Of a stretch of DNA of 42,692 bases, positions 17,862-26,792 are shown in pieces. Position 1 is the first letter of the stretch. Each line of letters opens with the position of its first letter. The notes under the pieces are model-generated. The model searched no databases. It was not told the DNA's origin and saw nothing but the letters and a program-made list of their open reading frames with translations. The DNA is taken from contig JBGDCZ010000022.1 of the NCBI GenBank assembly GCA_048493715.1, positions 1 to 42,692 on the forward strand, given 5' to 3'. The position numbers were made by a program, and so were the translations under genes. This DNA is from Arsenophonus sp048493715. Its GTDB lineage: Bacteria > Pseudomonadota > Gammaproteobacteria > Enterobacterales > Enterobacteriaceae.

Positions 17862-19229
17862 TTAATCTTTTAGAATTTTTTGATACATATTTTTTTTAAG
17901 TACAGATCCAAACTCTGAATTATGCCAGAGCAAAGTAAAACAACCGTTAACCTTACTACATACTTTTTTTAGTTTCAAAATCTTACTTAATGATCTATCA
18001 CCAATACCCAAACCTAAATAAATTGAATCTATAACAGAGCACTCCATTACTATCAACGGCCGGATACGAATAGCTAATAATTGTTGAGTAATAGGATTAA
18101 ATGCTGGATATTCAAAACAGCTACCACAGCGAAAACCCGGGTGATCAGCATAACCAAGTGTAGAATCATAATCCATATCAGCATCATTCCATGCCTGAAG
18201 CGTTGTCGGATGCTCCCAACGTAAATAGTGCATTCGTCCCCCCCAAAGAGGCTGCACTATGCCTTCTTCCGTACATATTTTTTTTAATCGCTTGGCTTCA
18301 TTTTGGATCATAGCTGGACACTGATACGTATTATAACTAGGATGTAAACCTATTTCATGACCACGGCTATGAATACGACGCATCAATTGACGGATAGCTG
18401 GATGCTCTGGTTCATAATCTGCATCTTTACTTGCATCAGTACGGCCACAAATAAAATAAAAGGCGCTTTTTAGATTATTTTTCTCAGATACATCCATAAG
18501 CCAGTCAAATGCATTATAACCATCAGCAAAATGTAACTGTTTATTTGTAGAAGTAAAAAGTTTGATATAAGGTGTTATCATAAATGCTTTGAGATCATAA
18601 CGCTTAGTGAGATGTCCTGCCATTATGCGTCCAATCGTTTTCCACGATTTAAAAGCATAGAGACTTGGGCGATCAACATCATGAGAAACTTTTATACTAA
18701 AATGATGTTTTTTTAATTCTAATTGTGGCCAGGTTAGTTGCATCACTTGACCAAGAATAAAAAACCATTCATCTACAATTGGGCGCTCAAGGTAACCATA
18801 CCGGTAGGCATGTGATGAGGTAGCAGGAAAACGTTGATGATTATCTAAATCATGACTTCCTATTTCTTCCAGTCGATTCAGCATCCAATAAGCCAGACCA
18901 AGTATATCATAATGTATGGTCGCCCCTTGTTCGTCAAATTCAATCAGTGGACTCATTAACTCAGTAGCTGATGGCGCAGGAATAAGATCATCAATTGGAG
19001 CGATAAAACTTTCCATGGATGCTTGCCATTGTTGACATGGAAAATTAGCGCATGGCTGATGGAAAATAGTTTGTAGCTGATCAAAACAAATCGTACTATC
19101 GCTACCTAACAACTTGAGTATAAGCTTTTGCGACTGCTCATACAGTTCAAAATGATGACCAAAACGCTCTTCAATGAGACTTTTAAGCCAATCAAGGCTA
19201 ATATGAGTGAAAAACATAAAGTTCGCCAA
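17862..19229 (-). CDS. NodB-like polysaccharide deacetylase family protein, copy B
   Basis: A 455-aa paralogue of the neighbouring 459-aa protein with the same two-part layout: N-terminal region with PIDDLIPAPSATELMSPL and GLAYWMLNRLEEIGSHDL, then a NodB-like domain with SHDVDRPS and RGHEIGLHPSYNTY. The metal-binding residues are kept, so both copies appear active. The N-terminal thirds and the last 70 residues have diverged (different linkers after HDVDRP and different C-terminal tails), while the centre is identical at DNA level. The two may act on different sugars. It lies 212 bases upstream of copy A and 55 bases downstream of the FemAB-like gene. Confidence 0.8.
   Translation of the reverse strand: MANFMFFTHISLDWLKSLIEERFGHHFELYEQSQKLILKLLGSDSTICFDQLQTIFHQPCANFPCQQWQASMESFIAPIDDLIPAPSATELMSPLIEFDEQGATIHYDILGLAYWMLNRLEEIGSHDLDNHQRFPATSSHAYRYGYLERPIVDEWFFILGQVMQLTWPQLELKKHHFSIKVSHDVDRPSLYAFKSWKTIGRIMAGHLTKRYDLKAFMITPYIKLFTSTNKQLHFADGYNAFDWLMDVSEKNNLKSAFYFICGRTDASKDADYEPEHPAIRQLMRRIHSRGHEIGLHPSYNTYQCPAMIQNEAKRLKKICTEEGIVQPLWGGRMHYLRWEHPTTLQAWNDADMDYDSTLGYADHPGFRCGSCFEYPAFNPITQQLLAIRIRPLIVMECSVIDSIYLGLGIGDRSLSKILKLKKVCSKVNGCFTLLWHNSEFGSVLKKNMYQKILKD
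18067..18510 (-). repeat. Identical 444-bp block, copy 2 (in NodB-like copy B)
   Basis: Second copy of the block at 16502-16945, in direct orientation. Both copies share even a run of eight T on the plus strand, a mutable site, which suggests recent homogenisation. Confidence 0.93.
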
Positions 19230-19284
19230 AATAGATAAACATAGAATTTACTGCGCTCTGCATATAGCAATTAACTCTTTTACA

Positions 19285-20238
19285 TTAACGAGATAATGAG
19301 CGTAGAAACATAGCAAATTTGATCAAATTTGATGGTGCATGCCAAATCTGAAAATATGGTGTTTGAATCGCGCCAAATCCTCTAAAAAAACGCTCAATAG
19401 GCTCAATCATTGAGCCTTCAAAATCAAATTTTTCAGTAACGGTAGAAGCGAAATTAATCGCCTCCCACATACAGAGACTGGTTGCACCACTATTACGCAA
19501 TTCAGGATCACCTCCCCCCATCCAATAATAAGCTGAATGACGGTCCCAAATCAAATATACTGCTGCGTGATGGCGTCCTTCATTGTCAACAGCAATAAAT
19601 ATTTTTCTGGCATTATTTGCAACTGCGGCCTGATCAATACGTTGTACTAAATGATGTCCATAAGGTAACTTTTTCCCTTGACGTAAAAATGTTTTCTCAT
19701 TAATATGTAAGAACTGTTCAACACTCAAATCGTTTTGCACTGTAATATTAAAACGATTTTTAGCCTTTCGAATATCGGTTTTTATATTTTCCTGAAAGCC
19801 GGCCCAGACTTCATCCAGATCAGTCAATTTTTCAATTCTGTAGGTGTAGCGTGTTGTTTGCTTAAAACCCCGCCAATATAAAGGTAACCAGTTTGTATTA
19901 TTAGGCCCCCAATTTTGGGCATAAAGCGTATAAATCGGCAATTGATCTATCAGAGCTTGCAGTAAATCTTTTTCACGCACCAGAGATTTTGCATATTTTG
20001 CTTTAGTCGCACGGAGCCAAGGCCCTAAGTGTTGAGTAAGTGGTGGTTGTGTTAGAACAGTTTGACCATATCTCTTCTTAAGAACATAAGGCATGACTGC
20101 CTGAATTTCTTCACCCTTGTCAACTACAGCTACATCCCAATTTTCCCCAGCAACGGCATCAAGCCACCAAGCCTGGCTAAACACAGGAATCGTTGACTCC
20201 CGTTTACATAACTGTCGATATTTTTCTTTATTACTCAT
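19285..20238 (-). CDS. FemAB-like GNAT acyl- or aminoacyltransferase
   Basis: A 317-aa protein of the GNAT/FemAB-like group. Visible features are FSQAWWLDAVAG near residue 20, LTQPPLTQHLGPWL (77-90), a central KTDIRKAKNRF, and the C-terminal AAVYLIWDRHSAYYWMGGGD and NFDFEG-like FASTVTEKFDFEGSMIEPIERFFRGFG, which is typical of the acetyltransferase domain found in polysaccharide clusters. Members transfer an acyl or aminoacyl group to an amino group; the donor and acceptor here are unknown. Its ATG overlaps the formyltransferase-like stop by 4 bases, so the two are probably translated as a unit and may modify the same or successive amino sugars. It lacks a signal peptide. Confidence 0.78.
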   Translation of the reverse strand: MSNKEKYRQLCKRESTIPVFSQAWWLDAVAGENWDVAVVDKGEEIQAVMPYVLKKRYGQTVLTQPPLTQHLGPWLRATKAKYAKSLVREKDLLQALIDQLPIYTLYAQNWGPNNTNWLPLYWRGFKQTTRYTYRIEKLTDLDEVWAGFQENIKTDIRKAKNRFNITVQNDLSVEQFLHINEKTFLRQGKKLPYGHHLVQRIDQAAVANNARKIFIAVDNEGRHHAAVYLIWDRHSAYYWMGGGDPELRNSGATSLCMWEAINFASTVTEKFDFEGSMIEPIERFFRGFGAIQTPYFQIWHAPSNLIKFAMFLRSLSR

Positions 20239-21200
20239 TTCTTGAGAAACCTTAATACTATCTTTTTAAAACTAAAACTGAGCGATAGATATATACAACC
20301 TTCCTTAACTGCAACACAGTATTGACCCTTACTTTTATATATTAAACCGGGTGTAACCGTTTGCCCTGCAAATCTTTCATATTCACCGATAACCCATAGA
20401 TGACCTATATACAAACCTGTAGGCTGTGGTAAAGCTTTAAGCCAGAGCTCGGTACCTCTCAATATGTGCCAAATCCGCTCTATAGGCCAATTGTGCCAAT
20501 CAATAATAGTTTTATGTTCTTCTGGTAATAAGTCTCTTGCTCTTGATGTTGGACTCGTTTTAGGTTGTTTTATTCTTGGTGCATTACCTGCCTGAATAGC
20601 AGTGAGCGCTTTTAAAACCAGGGGTACCCCCAGTTCATTAATTAGCATATCTAGTCTTGCCGGTGATTTGATACCGAGAGATATCTGCTTACTTGCCTGG
20701 AAAATAATATCACCAGTATCCTCTCCTTTATCCAGATAGTGAACCGTCACACCAGGGTTCATTTCCATATTATAATATTGCCAAAAATCAGGATTAGGAC
20801 CTCTATATGCAGGCAAAAATGAAGGGTGAAGATTAATAACACCGTACCTGGGAATAGCAAGAAAACGTTCTTTTAAAAGCCTTGACATACTGAACACAAC
20901 AACCACATCTGGTCGTTTATTTTTCAACCAAGATATAACATTATCATTATCACTTGATTCCATAAATAAATAGGGGATCCTTCTATTATCAGCATATCCG
21001 GCAAGATTGTTAGAGCGACCGTTAAAAATATGATATATCTTTTTAACTATACGTAGCCCATAAGAAATATCAGAATTTTTAGCAACGCGAGGAGCAGCTT
21101 CAATTATTCCAACAATATCATTATTACTAGAACACACTGGCTCAACGATTGGCGACAATCCTTGCGTAACTAAAACGACTTTAAGCCTACAATTAACCAT
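20235..21200 (-). CDS. Formyltransferase-family protein (sugar N-formyltransferase-like)
   Basis: A 321-aa protein with the methionyl-tRNA formyltransferase/PurN catalytic fold. The active-site residues are Asn123 and His125 in VINLHPSFLPAYRGPNP and Asp161 in KGEDTGDIIFQ. It uses 10-formyl-tetrahydrofolate in known members. A C-terminal domain of about 90 residues follows (HNWPIERIWHILRGTELWLKA), resembling the FMT C-terminal domain. In a cluster that makes a 4-amino sugar, N-formylation of that sugar (as for Qui4NFo) is the most likely role, but the acceptor is inferred. It overlaps the FemAB-like gene by 4 bases and lies about 145 bases after wzx. Confidence 0.85.
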   Translation of the reverse strand: MVNCRLKVVLVTQGLSPIVEPVCSSNNDIVGIIEAAPRVAKNSDISYGLRIVKKIYHIFNGRSNNLAGYADNRRIPYLFMESSDNDNVISWLKNKRPDVVVVFSMSRLLKERFLAIPRYGVINLHPSFLPAYRGPNPDFWQYYNMEMNPGVTVHYLDKGEDTGDIIFQASKQISLGIKSPARLDMLINELGVPLVLKALTAIQAGNAPRIKQPKTSPTSRARDLLPEEHKTIIDWHNWPIERIWHILRGTELWLKALPQPTGLYIGHLWVIGEYERFAGQTVTPGLIYKSKGQYCVAVKEGCIYLSLSFSFKKIVLRFLKK

Positions 21201-21346
21201 TTTACTTTTTTAACCTTAATTATAAAAATAAGCCAAGAATGTCTTCCAGACAATATTTGTTTTTATCTTTATAATCTTATTTTCGTTGAGTGACTATGTG
21301 CTTTCTGATAAGACACTATTTTAACGGGTTAGATAAATATCGATTT

Positions 21347-22786
21347 TCAATTTAAATGCTCCTTCCTAAGAACATTCAAATAATAAATAAAAAGTAATAA
21401 ACCGCTAACGCCAATTCCCATCATAAACCAATATAGTTGTTCCTGCTTAAAATTAAGAACTAAAATCAAAGGAGAAAGACAGAATAAACTCGGAACAATA
21501 GCCTTAATAGTTGGTTTCAACATCATTGAAATAGTATTACCCGATAAGATATAAACCCAACCTAAAAAAATTATCCAATATAAAGTACTAAATGAAGAAA
21601 ATAAAATAACTGCTAATAAAAGATCATTGAATCTAGCCCCCAACAAAATAGCAATTATCCTGACGACTAATAGCCCCATTTGAAAAAACATACCTAAACG
21701 TTCCTTTTCCAAAATAGAGAATAAATTAGAAAGTGTGGCTGCAATAAAAGTGATATATAACAAAGGAGCCAACCAGCGCGCAAATTCACCCGCCTGTCGC
21801 CAGTTTTCACCAAACGCAACAACAAAAATTTCTGGGCCAGCGATAATCAATAGCAAAGTAATTGGCATAGCAAGGTCTACTAATCTTCCATGTGCTTTTA
21901 TAACTAATGGTAGAAGACACCCTTCACGGAAAGCTTTAGCAGCGTTAGCAAAAAAAACCTTACCTATAGCATCACCTAAAACAGATACAGGGACAGCCAA
22001 CACACGATTTGCTAATATATATAAACCAGCCGCCCTCGATCCAAATAAAGTAGCAAACATAAGCGGTGGTAATTGGTTTCCTACAGAATTAAATAGTCCA
22101 GACCAGGTTGAAAAAATGGGCAGTTGTCGATAACGTTTAGCTACCTGCCAAACCCCAAGCCAGCTCCAATCTTTAAATTCCTTATATTTAGCAGCTGAAC
22201 GAGCCAACCGAAGGCTACCAACTCCTTGCCCACCAGTCAGGCCAACTAGAAGTGCAATACTACCCAATTTAAAACCTAAAAACTGCACCGTTAATGTTGT
22301 CAATGCCTGGCTAAAACGCGTTTTGGTGATATCTAAAAAATTTTTGGTTCGTAAAACCCAGTAGTTGAATACGTTATAACAGCCTGAAAGTAAAATGCCT
22401 ATCGGTAACAACCAAAAATATTTTGATAGTTTAGGTGCATTCAGGTATTGCGCAATTTGATCACCAGCAAACCCAATAATTACTCCAGAAATAGTTGCCA
22501 TCATCAATACTACTAACAAACTGAGTACTAACACATTGATCGCTTCTTGATGGCTTTTGGGCAAAGGAATTGCCAATTCATAACGCAAACTAGCTATAAC
22601 AATAAAAATTGCTAATAATCCACCATATACCGCTAATAAGCCAAAGTCTTCTGGCGTGTAGAGGCGCGTCAGTAATGGAGCCGCCAAAATCATTAAAGCC
22701 TGAGCACCTACGGTTCCTACGGCAAGGATACTGACCCCACGAAGATAGGTATTTTTAAGTAATAGTTTTTTGATTTTACTAAGCAC
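21347..22786 (-). CDS. wzx: O-antigen flippase Wzx
   Basis: A 479-aa polytopic protein of the polysaccharide transport (MOP) superfamily with about 12 transmembrane segments. The N-terminus YLRGVSILAVGTVGAQALM and LTRLYTPEDFGLLAVYGG is the usual Wzx start, and the central FGSRAAGLYILANRVLAVP is also typical. It would move the lipid-linked repeat unit from the cytoplasmic to the periplasmic face for Wzy. Start overlaps the wbpE stop by 8 bases. It is intact and less AT-rich than wzy. Confidence 0.93.
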   Translation of the reverse strand: MLSKIKKLLLKNTYLRGVSILAVGTVGAQALMILAAPLLTRLYTPEDFGLLAVYGGLLAIFIVIASLRYELAIPLPKSHQEAINVLVLSLLVVLMMATISGVIIGFAGDQIAQYLNAPKLSKYFWLLPIGILLSGCYNVFNYWVLRTKNFLDITKTRFSQALTTLTVQFLGFKLGSIALLVGLTGGQGVGSLRLARSAAKYKEFKDWSWLGVWQVAKRYRQLPIFSTWSGLFNSVGNQLPPLMFATLFGSRAAGLYILANRVLAVPVSVLGDAIGKVFFANAAKAFREGCLLPLVIKAHGRLVDLAMPITLLLIIAGPEIFVVAFGENWRQAGEFARWLAPLLYITFIAATLSNLFSILEKERLGMFFQMGLLVVRIIAILLGARFNDLLLAVILFSSFSTLYWIIFLGWVYILSGNTISMMLKPTIKAIVPSLFCLSPLILVLNFKQEQLYWFMMGIGVSGLLLFIYYLNVLRKEHLN

Positions 22787-23861
22787 TTAATGCCTCAACC
22801 ACTTTGGTGATATCCATTTCAGACATATATGGGTGCATCGGTAAGCTTATAACTTTTTCCGCTATAGCATCACCAATAGATAATTTTACTGAATTATCCG
22901 CAACAGCAGGCTGTTTATTTAAAGGAATAGGATAGTGAACTGCCGTAGGTATGCCCGCCGCTTTTAACTGAGTTTGTACTAATTCGCGTTTTTCCACTTG
23001 AATAGTATATTGTGCATAAGCACTGGTATTATATGTTTCAATATATGGGGTTGTTGTTATACCTAGTTGATTTAACATAAAATCATAACGTTTAGCGACT
23101 TGCTTGCGCAGTTGTATTTCTTCAGCAAAAGTTTCTAACTTTACTAATAATATCGCCGCTTGCAAAGTATCCAAACGACTATTAACTCCAACCCGTATAT
23201 GGTGATAACGGCGATCCTGACCATGTCGCGCTATCTGTCTTATTACTATTGCTAATTGGTCATCATTAGTAAAAATTGCACCACCATCACCATAACAACC
23301 AAGGGGTTTACTTGGAAAGAAGCTGGTACAAGCAATTGTCGTTAAATTACATGAATACTTGCCTTTATATGTCGCGCCAAAACTTTGGGCCGCATCTTCG
23401 ATAACTGGAATATTATACTTGCTCGCAATAGTGTTAATGGCATCAACATCAGCACATTGACCATAAAGTGATACCGGAATAATCGCTTTTGTTTTTCTAG
23501 TGATCGCTGCTTCAAGTTTTTGCGGATCTAGATTATAAGTTCTAGGACATACATCAACATATGTCGGTTTAGCCCCTAATAATGCTACCGTTTCTGCGGT
23601 TGCTATATAAGTAAATCCTGGTGTGATCACCTCGTCACCAGTGCCAATACCAAACGCCATTTGAGCAATCTGCAATGCATCAGTACCATTGGCCACGCTA
23701 ATGCAATATTTGGCACCAACATAAGCTGCAAGTTTTTCTTCTAATTCAGCAACTTCTGGTCCAAGAATATATTTACCATGGGATAATACGCGCTGAATAG
23801 CCAGATTGATTTTGTCTTTAATACGTGCTTGTTGGATGTTCAAGTCAATAAATTGCATCAT
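22779..23861 (-). CDS. wbpE: WbpE, UDP-2-acetamido-3-keto-glucuronate aminotransferase
   Basis: A PLP-dependent aminotransferase of 360 aa that adds an amino group at C3 of the 3-keto sugar produced by WbpB. Motifs: HGKYILGPEVAELE, NGTDALQIA (58-66), PGFTYIATAE, VIEDAAQSFGATYKG (153-167), and the PLP lysine Lys185 in FFPSKPLGCYGDGG. This lysine context and the length fit WbpE rather than a C4 aminotransferase such as the one at 6348-7502. A second ATG directly follows the first; either could start the protein. It is followed by wzx with an 8-base overlap and preceded by wbpD with a 34-base gap, in the order A-B-D-E. Confidence 0.94.
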   Translation of the reverse strand: MMQFIDLNIQQARIKDKINLAIQRVLSHGKYILGPEVAELEEKLAAYVGAKYCISVANGTDALQIAQMAFGIGTGDEVITPGFTYIATAETVALLGAKPTYVDVCPRTYNLDPQKLEAAITRKTKAIIPVSLYGQCADVDAINTIASKYNIPVIEDAAQSFGATYKGKYSCNLTTIACTSFFPSKPLGCYGDGGAIFTNDDQLAIVIRQIARHGQDRRYHHIRVGVNSRLDTLQAAILLVKLETFAEEIQLRKQVAKRYDFMLNQLGITTTPYIETYNTSAYAQYTIQVEKRELVQTQLKAAGIPTAVHYPIPLNKQPAVADNSVKLSIGDAIAEKVISLPMHPYMSEMDITKVVEALSA

Positions 23862-23895
23862 TTTCTATTATCGCTTTTAGTCTTTACTGTCTGGT

Positions 23896-24489
23896 TTATG
23901 CTTTAACACGTTCAACTTTATTGTCTTTCAAGCGATATTTATTACCGGTATGGGGACAAATCGTTTCCGCATCTCCACTTAATGGAAGATCCAATTGCTC
24001 ACCAAATTCACTCATCCAGCCAATCTGTTTAGCAGGTACGCCTACCATTAAAGCATAGTCAGACACATCTTTATTCACTACCGCTCCAGCCCCAATAAAT
24101 GCAAATTGTCCGATGGTTATCCCACATACGATAGTGCAATTAGCTCCTAAGGTAGCGCCTTTTTTAATGAGTGTATTCTGATATTGATCTTTACGCTCAA
24201 TGAGCGAGCGAGGATTATAAACATTGGTAAATACCATGCTAGGCCCACAAAATACGCCTTCTTCAAGGATGACATTATCATAAACAGATACATTATTTTG
24301 AATTTTACAACAATTTCCAATGATAACTTTATTACCAATAAAAACATTTTGACCTAATGAAACATTTTCTCCAATAACCGCTCCGCAACAGACATGCACA
24401 AAATGCCATACCCGAGATCCATTGCCTATTTGCGCTCCTTCGTCAATAATAGCACTTGGATGCTGATAATAGCCCATGATATTTACCAT
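23896..24489 (-). CDS. wbpD: WbpD, UDP-GlcNAc3NA 3-N-acetyltransferase
   Basis: A left-handed beta-helix (hexapeptide repeat) acetyltransferase of 197 aa that acetylates the 3-amino group made by WbpE, using acetyl-CoA. Repeats with I/V-G-x4 pattern run from about residue 12 to 145 (IDEGAQIGNGSRVWHFVHV, VIGENVSLGQNVFIG, VIIGNCCKIQNNVSV, TLGANCTIVCGITIG). The C-terminal tail contains ICPHTGNKYRL. The true start is probably the ATG four codons in (MGYYQHPSAI, starting at 24477), since family members begin there; neither start has a strong ribosome binding site. It lies 5 bases after wbpB. Confidence 0.93.
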   Translation of the reverse strand: MVNIMGYYQHPSAIIDEGAQIGNGSRVWHFVHVCCGAVIGENVSLGQNVFIGNKVIIGNCCKIQNNVSVYDNVILEEGVFCGPSMVFTNVYNPRSLIERKDQYQNTLIKKGATLGANCTIVCGITIGQFAFIGAGAVVNKDVSDYALMVGVPAKQIGWMSEFGEQLDLPLSGDAETICPHTGNKYRLKDNKVERVKA

Positions 24490-24494
24490 AATGA

Positions 24495-25445
24495 TTATTT
24501 AATTAACATAGGCAAAAAAGGATGACCTTCGTTCGCTTTAGCCACAATAGGTGATGCAGATCTTATCGTATTTACAGTTTCAATACAGTGACTCACATCA
24601 TCCAAACCATAGCCTCGTCCTGCTAATATCTCTTGATAACTAATGGTATGTAAGTCTGTAAATCCTTTAGAAAACTCAATTTCTTCATCATCAATTGTAA
24701 TTGAGCGATAAGTTGTTTGTTTACCTTTAATTGCTTCAGGTAAATCTTTGGCATCTATAGATAAGAACCAACGAACTCGCGCTTTTTCATATTCGAGATA
24801 ACCTGCTGCTTTTTGTTCATCAGTATAATGCAGGTCATTTTTTTCTAGCTTACCGAATATAAAATGGAGCATATCAAAGAAATGTACCCCTACATTGGTT
24901 GTAACACCGAACGATTTGCGGGGATCACCTTTCCAACTTTCCATATACCATTTGCCACGGGAAGTAATATAGGTTAGCACAACATCATATTTATCTGCTC
25001 TATTACTGTGAGCCACTTTTTCTTTTAGCGCTAAAATTGCCTGATGATGTCGCAATTGCAGAATATTATAAACTTTTTTACCGGTCTCTTTTTCAACTAA
25101 AGCCAGTTCATCCAGCTGCTCCGGTGTGGGGACTAAGGGCTTTTCACAAATAACATCGCAACCAAGACGTAAACCAGCGGTTATATGGGGAAGATGTAAA
25201 TAGTTTGGCGAACATATTGCCACATAGTCCAGTTTTGTAGCTAAATTACGCTGTAAACGATAGGCATAATCATAAAAACGCTCAAATTCAGTAAAAAATT
25301 CGCTTTGTGGAGAAATACTATCAATAATTCCAACTGAATCATTAATGTCATAAGCAACAGACAATTCACTGTTAGTTTCTGTAATTGCTTTCATATGACG
25401 AGGTGCGATATAACCTGCTGCACCAATTAAAACAAATTTTTTCAT
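24495..25445 (-). CDS. wbpB: WbpB, UDP-GlcNAcA 3-dehydrogenase
   Basis: A Gfo/Idh/MocA-family oxidoreductase of 316 aa that oxidises C3 of UDP-GlcNAcA, keeping its NAD(H) tightly bound and recycling it, in other bacteria, with 2-oxoglutarate. Visible are the Rossmann start FVLIGAAGYIAPRHMKAI, the family motif CEKPL (Glu101-Lys102-Pro103) and the catalytic GVHFFDML with His188. Length equals that of WbpB. It sits between wbpA and wbpD in the same order as in P. aeruginosa and works directly with WbpE, which uses its unstable 3-keto product. Confidence 0.95.
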   Translation of the reverse strand: MKKFVLIGAAGYIAPRHMKAITETNSELSVAYDINDSVGIIDSISPQSEFFTEFERFYDYAYRLQRNLATKLDYVAICSPNYLHLPHITAGLRLGCDVICEKPLVPTPEQLDELALVEKETGKKVYNILQLRHHQAILALKEKVAHSNRADKYDVVLTYITSRGKWYMESWKGDPRKSFGVTTNVGVHFFDMLHFIFGKLEKNDLHYTDEQKAAGYLEYEKARVRWFLSIDAKDLPEAIKGKQTTYRSITIDDEEIEFSKGFTDLHTISYQEILAGRGYGLDDVSHCIETVNTIRSASPIVAKANEGHPFLPMLIK

Positions 25446-25481
25446 AAAAAATAATCCAAATTTAAAATTAAAATAGAAATA

Positions 25482-26792
25482 TTACGCTTTAATTATATTT
25501 TCTGCTGATTCGCGATAAATCCCACGAGTATCAATGAGTAACTTTGCATGAATTTTAATCAGTGGATAGTCAAATTTATCATGATCAGTTGTCAAGATAA
25601 GCGCATCAAATGAAGCGATAATTTCTGCTGTAAGGTCTTCACTGATTAAATCGAAGTGATGCCCGCGCATTCGGGGAAATTTTGGCACATGAGGATCACT
25701 ATAGGCAACGACAGCACCCTTTTGTTGAATAAGTGCCATTAATTCCACTGCTGGAGATTCTCTCATGTCATCAACATTTTTCTTATAGGCAACACCTAAT
25801 AATAATATCCTACTGTGTTTTAATGCCTTACCCTGTTTATTTAGGCCATCAATCAATTTATTCAAAACATATTCAGGCATAGCTCGGTTAATTTCACCCG
25901 ATAATTCTATAAATCGAGTATTAACACCATATTCTCGCGCTTTCCAGGTTAAATAGAATGGATCGATGGGAATACAATGTCCACCTAATCCCGGCCCTGG
26001 ATAATAAGGTGTAAATCCAAATGGTTTGGTTGCGGCGGCTTGAATTACTTCAAAAATATCAATATCCATTTTATCTGCCACAATTTTCATTTCATTAACC
26101 AAGCCAATATTAACGGCACGATGAATATTTTCCAATAACTTAGTCATTTCAGCGGCTTTTGTCGAACTCACTGGCACTAACTTATCTATGGCTTTACTGT
26201 AAATAGATTGGCCAATTTTCAGACATGTTTCAGTGCATCCACCAATCACTTTAGGGATCGTTCTGGTTTCAAAATTAGGATTACCTGGATCTTCACGCTC
26301 AGGTGAATAGACAAGAAATATATCTTTTCCAACTTTAAACCCTTTTTCTTCAATTCTGGGTAATAATTCTTCTTCCGTTGTACCAGGATAAGTTGTACTC
26401 TCCAAAGATAATAACTGCCCTTTACGTAAAAAAGGTTGGATCATCTCCATTGTATTGACAATAAAGCTAATATCGGGTTCTCGATATTTATTTAATGGCG
26501 TAGGTACACAAAGAATAATAGCGTCACATTCAGTGATATGAGAAAAATCCGTTGTAGCTTTAAAATTCTGCTGTCTAGCAGAATGAATTCTTTCTGAAGA
26601 AATATGCTCAATATAACTTTCACCTTTATTTAATTGGGTTACTTTTGTATCATCAATATCGAACCCCATCACTTTGTAACCAATTTCATTATATCTAAGC
26701 ATTAAAGGTAAACCAACATACCCAAGGCCTACAATGGCAATAATAGCGGATAAATTATCAATTTTTTTTTCTAAGTTACTAACAGTTGACAT
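25482..26792 (-). CDS. wbpA: WbpA, UDP-GlcNAc 6-dehydrogenase
   Basis: The enzyme oxidises UDP-GlcNAc twice to UDP-N-acetylglucosaminuronic acid, the first step towards ManNAc3NAcA. The open frame reaches up to 26864, but I place the start at the ATG at 26792: this removes a hydrophobic 24-residue extension unusual for a cytosolic enzyme, gives 436 aa (the length of WbpA), and has TAGGG about 6 bases upstream. Motifs in the 436-aa numbering are GLGYVG (22-27), the STTYPGTTEE loop, YSPERxDPG, and the catalytic Cys273 in GLGGHCIPIDPFYL. It is the first gene of the operon, about 430 bases downstream of the ops element. Confidence 0.95.
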   Translation of the reverse strand: MSTVSNLEKKIDNLSAIIAIVGLGYVGLPLMLRYNEIGYKVMGFDIDDTKVTQLNKGESYIEHISSERIHSARQQNFKATTDFSHITECDAIILCVPTPLNKYREPDISFIVNTMEMIQPFLRKGQLLSLESTTYPGTTEEELLPRIEEKGFKVGKDIFLVYSPEREDPGNPNFETRTIPKVIGGCTETCLKIGQSIYSKAIDKLVPVSSTKAAEMTKLLENIHRAVNIGLVNEMKIVADKMDIDIFEVIQAAATKPFGFTPYYPGPGLGGHCIPIDPFYLTWKAREYGVNTRFIELSGEINRAMPEYVLNKLIDGLNKQGKALKHSRILLLGVAYKKNVDDMRESPAVELMALIQQKGAVVAYSDPHVPKFPRMRGHHFDLISEDLTAEIIASFDALILTTDHDKFDYPLIKIHAKLLIDTRGIYRESAENIIKA

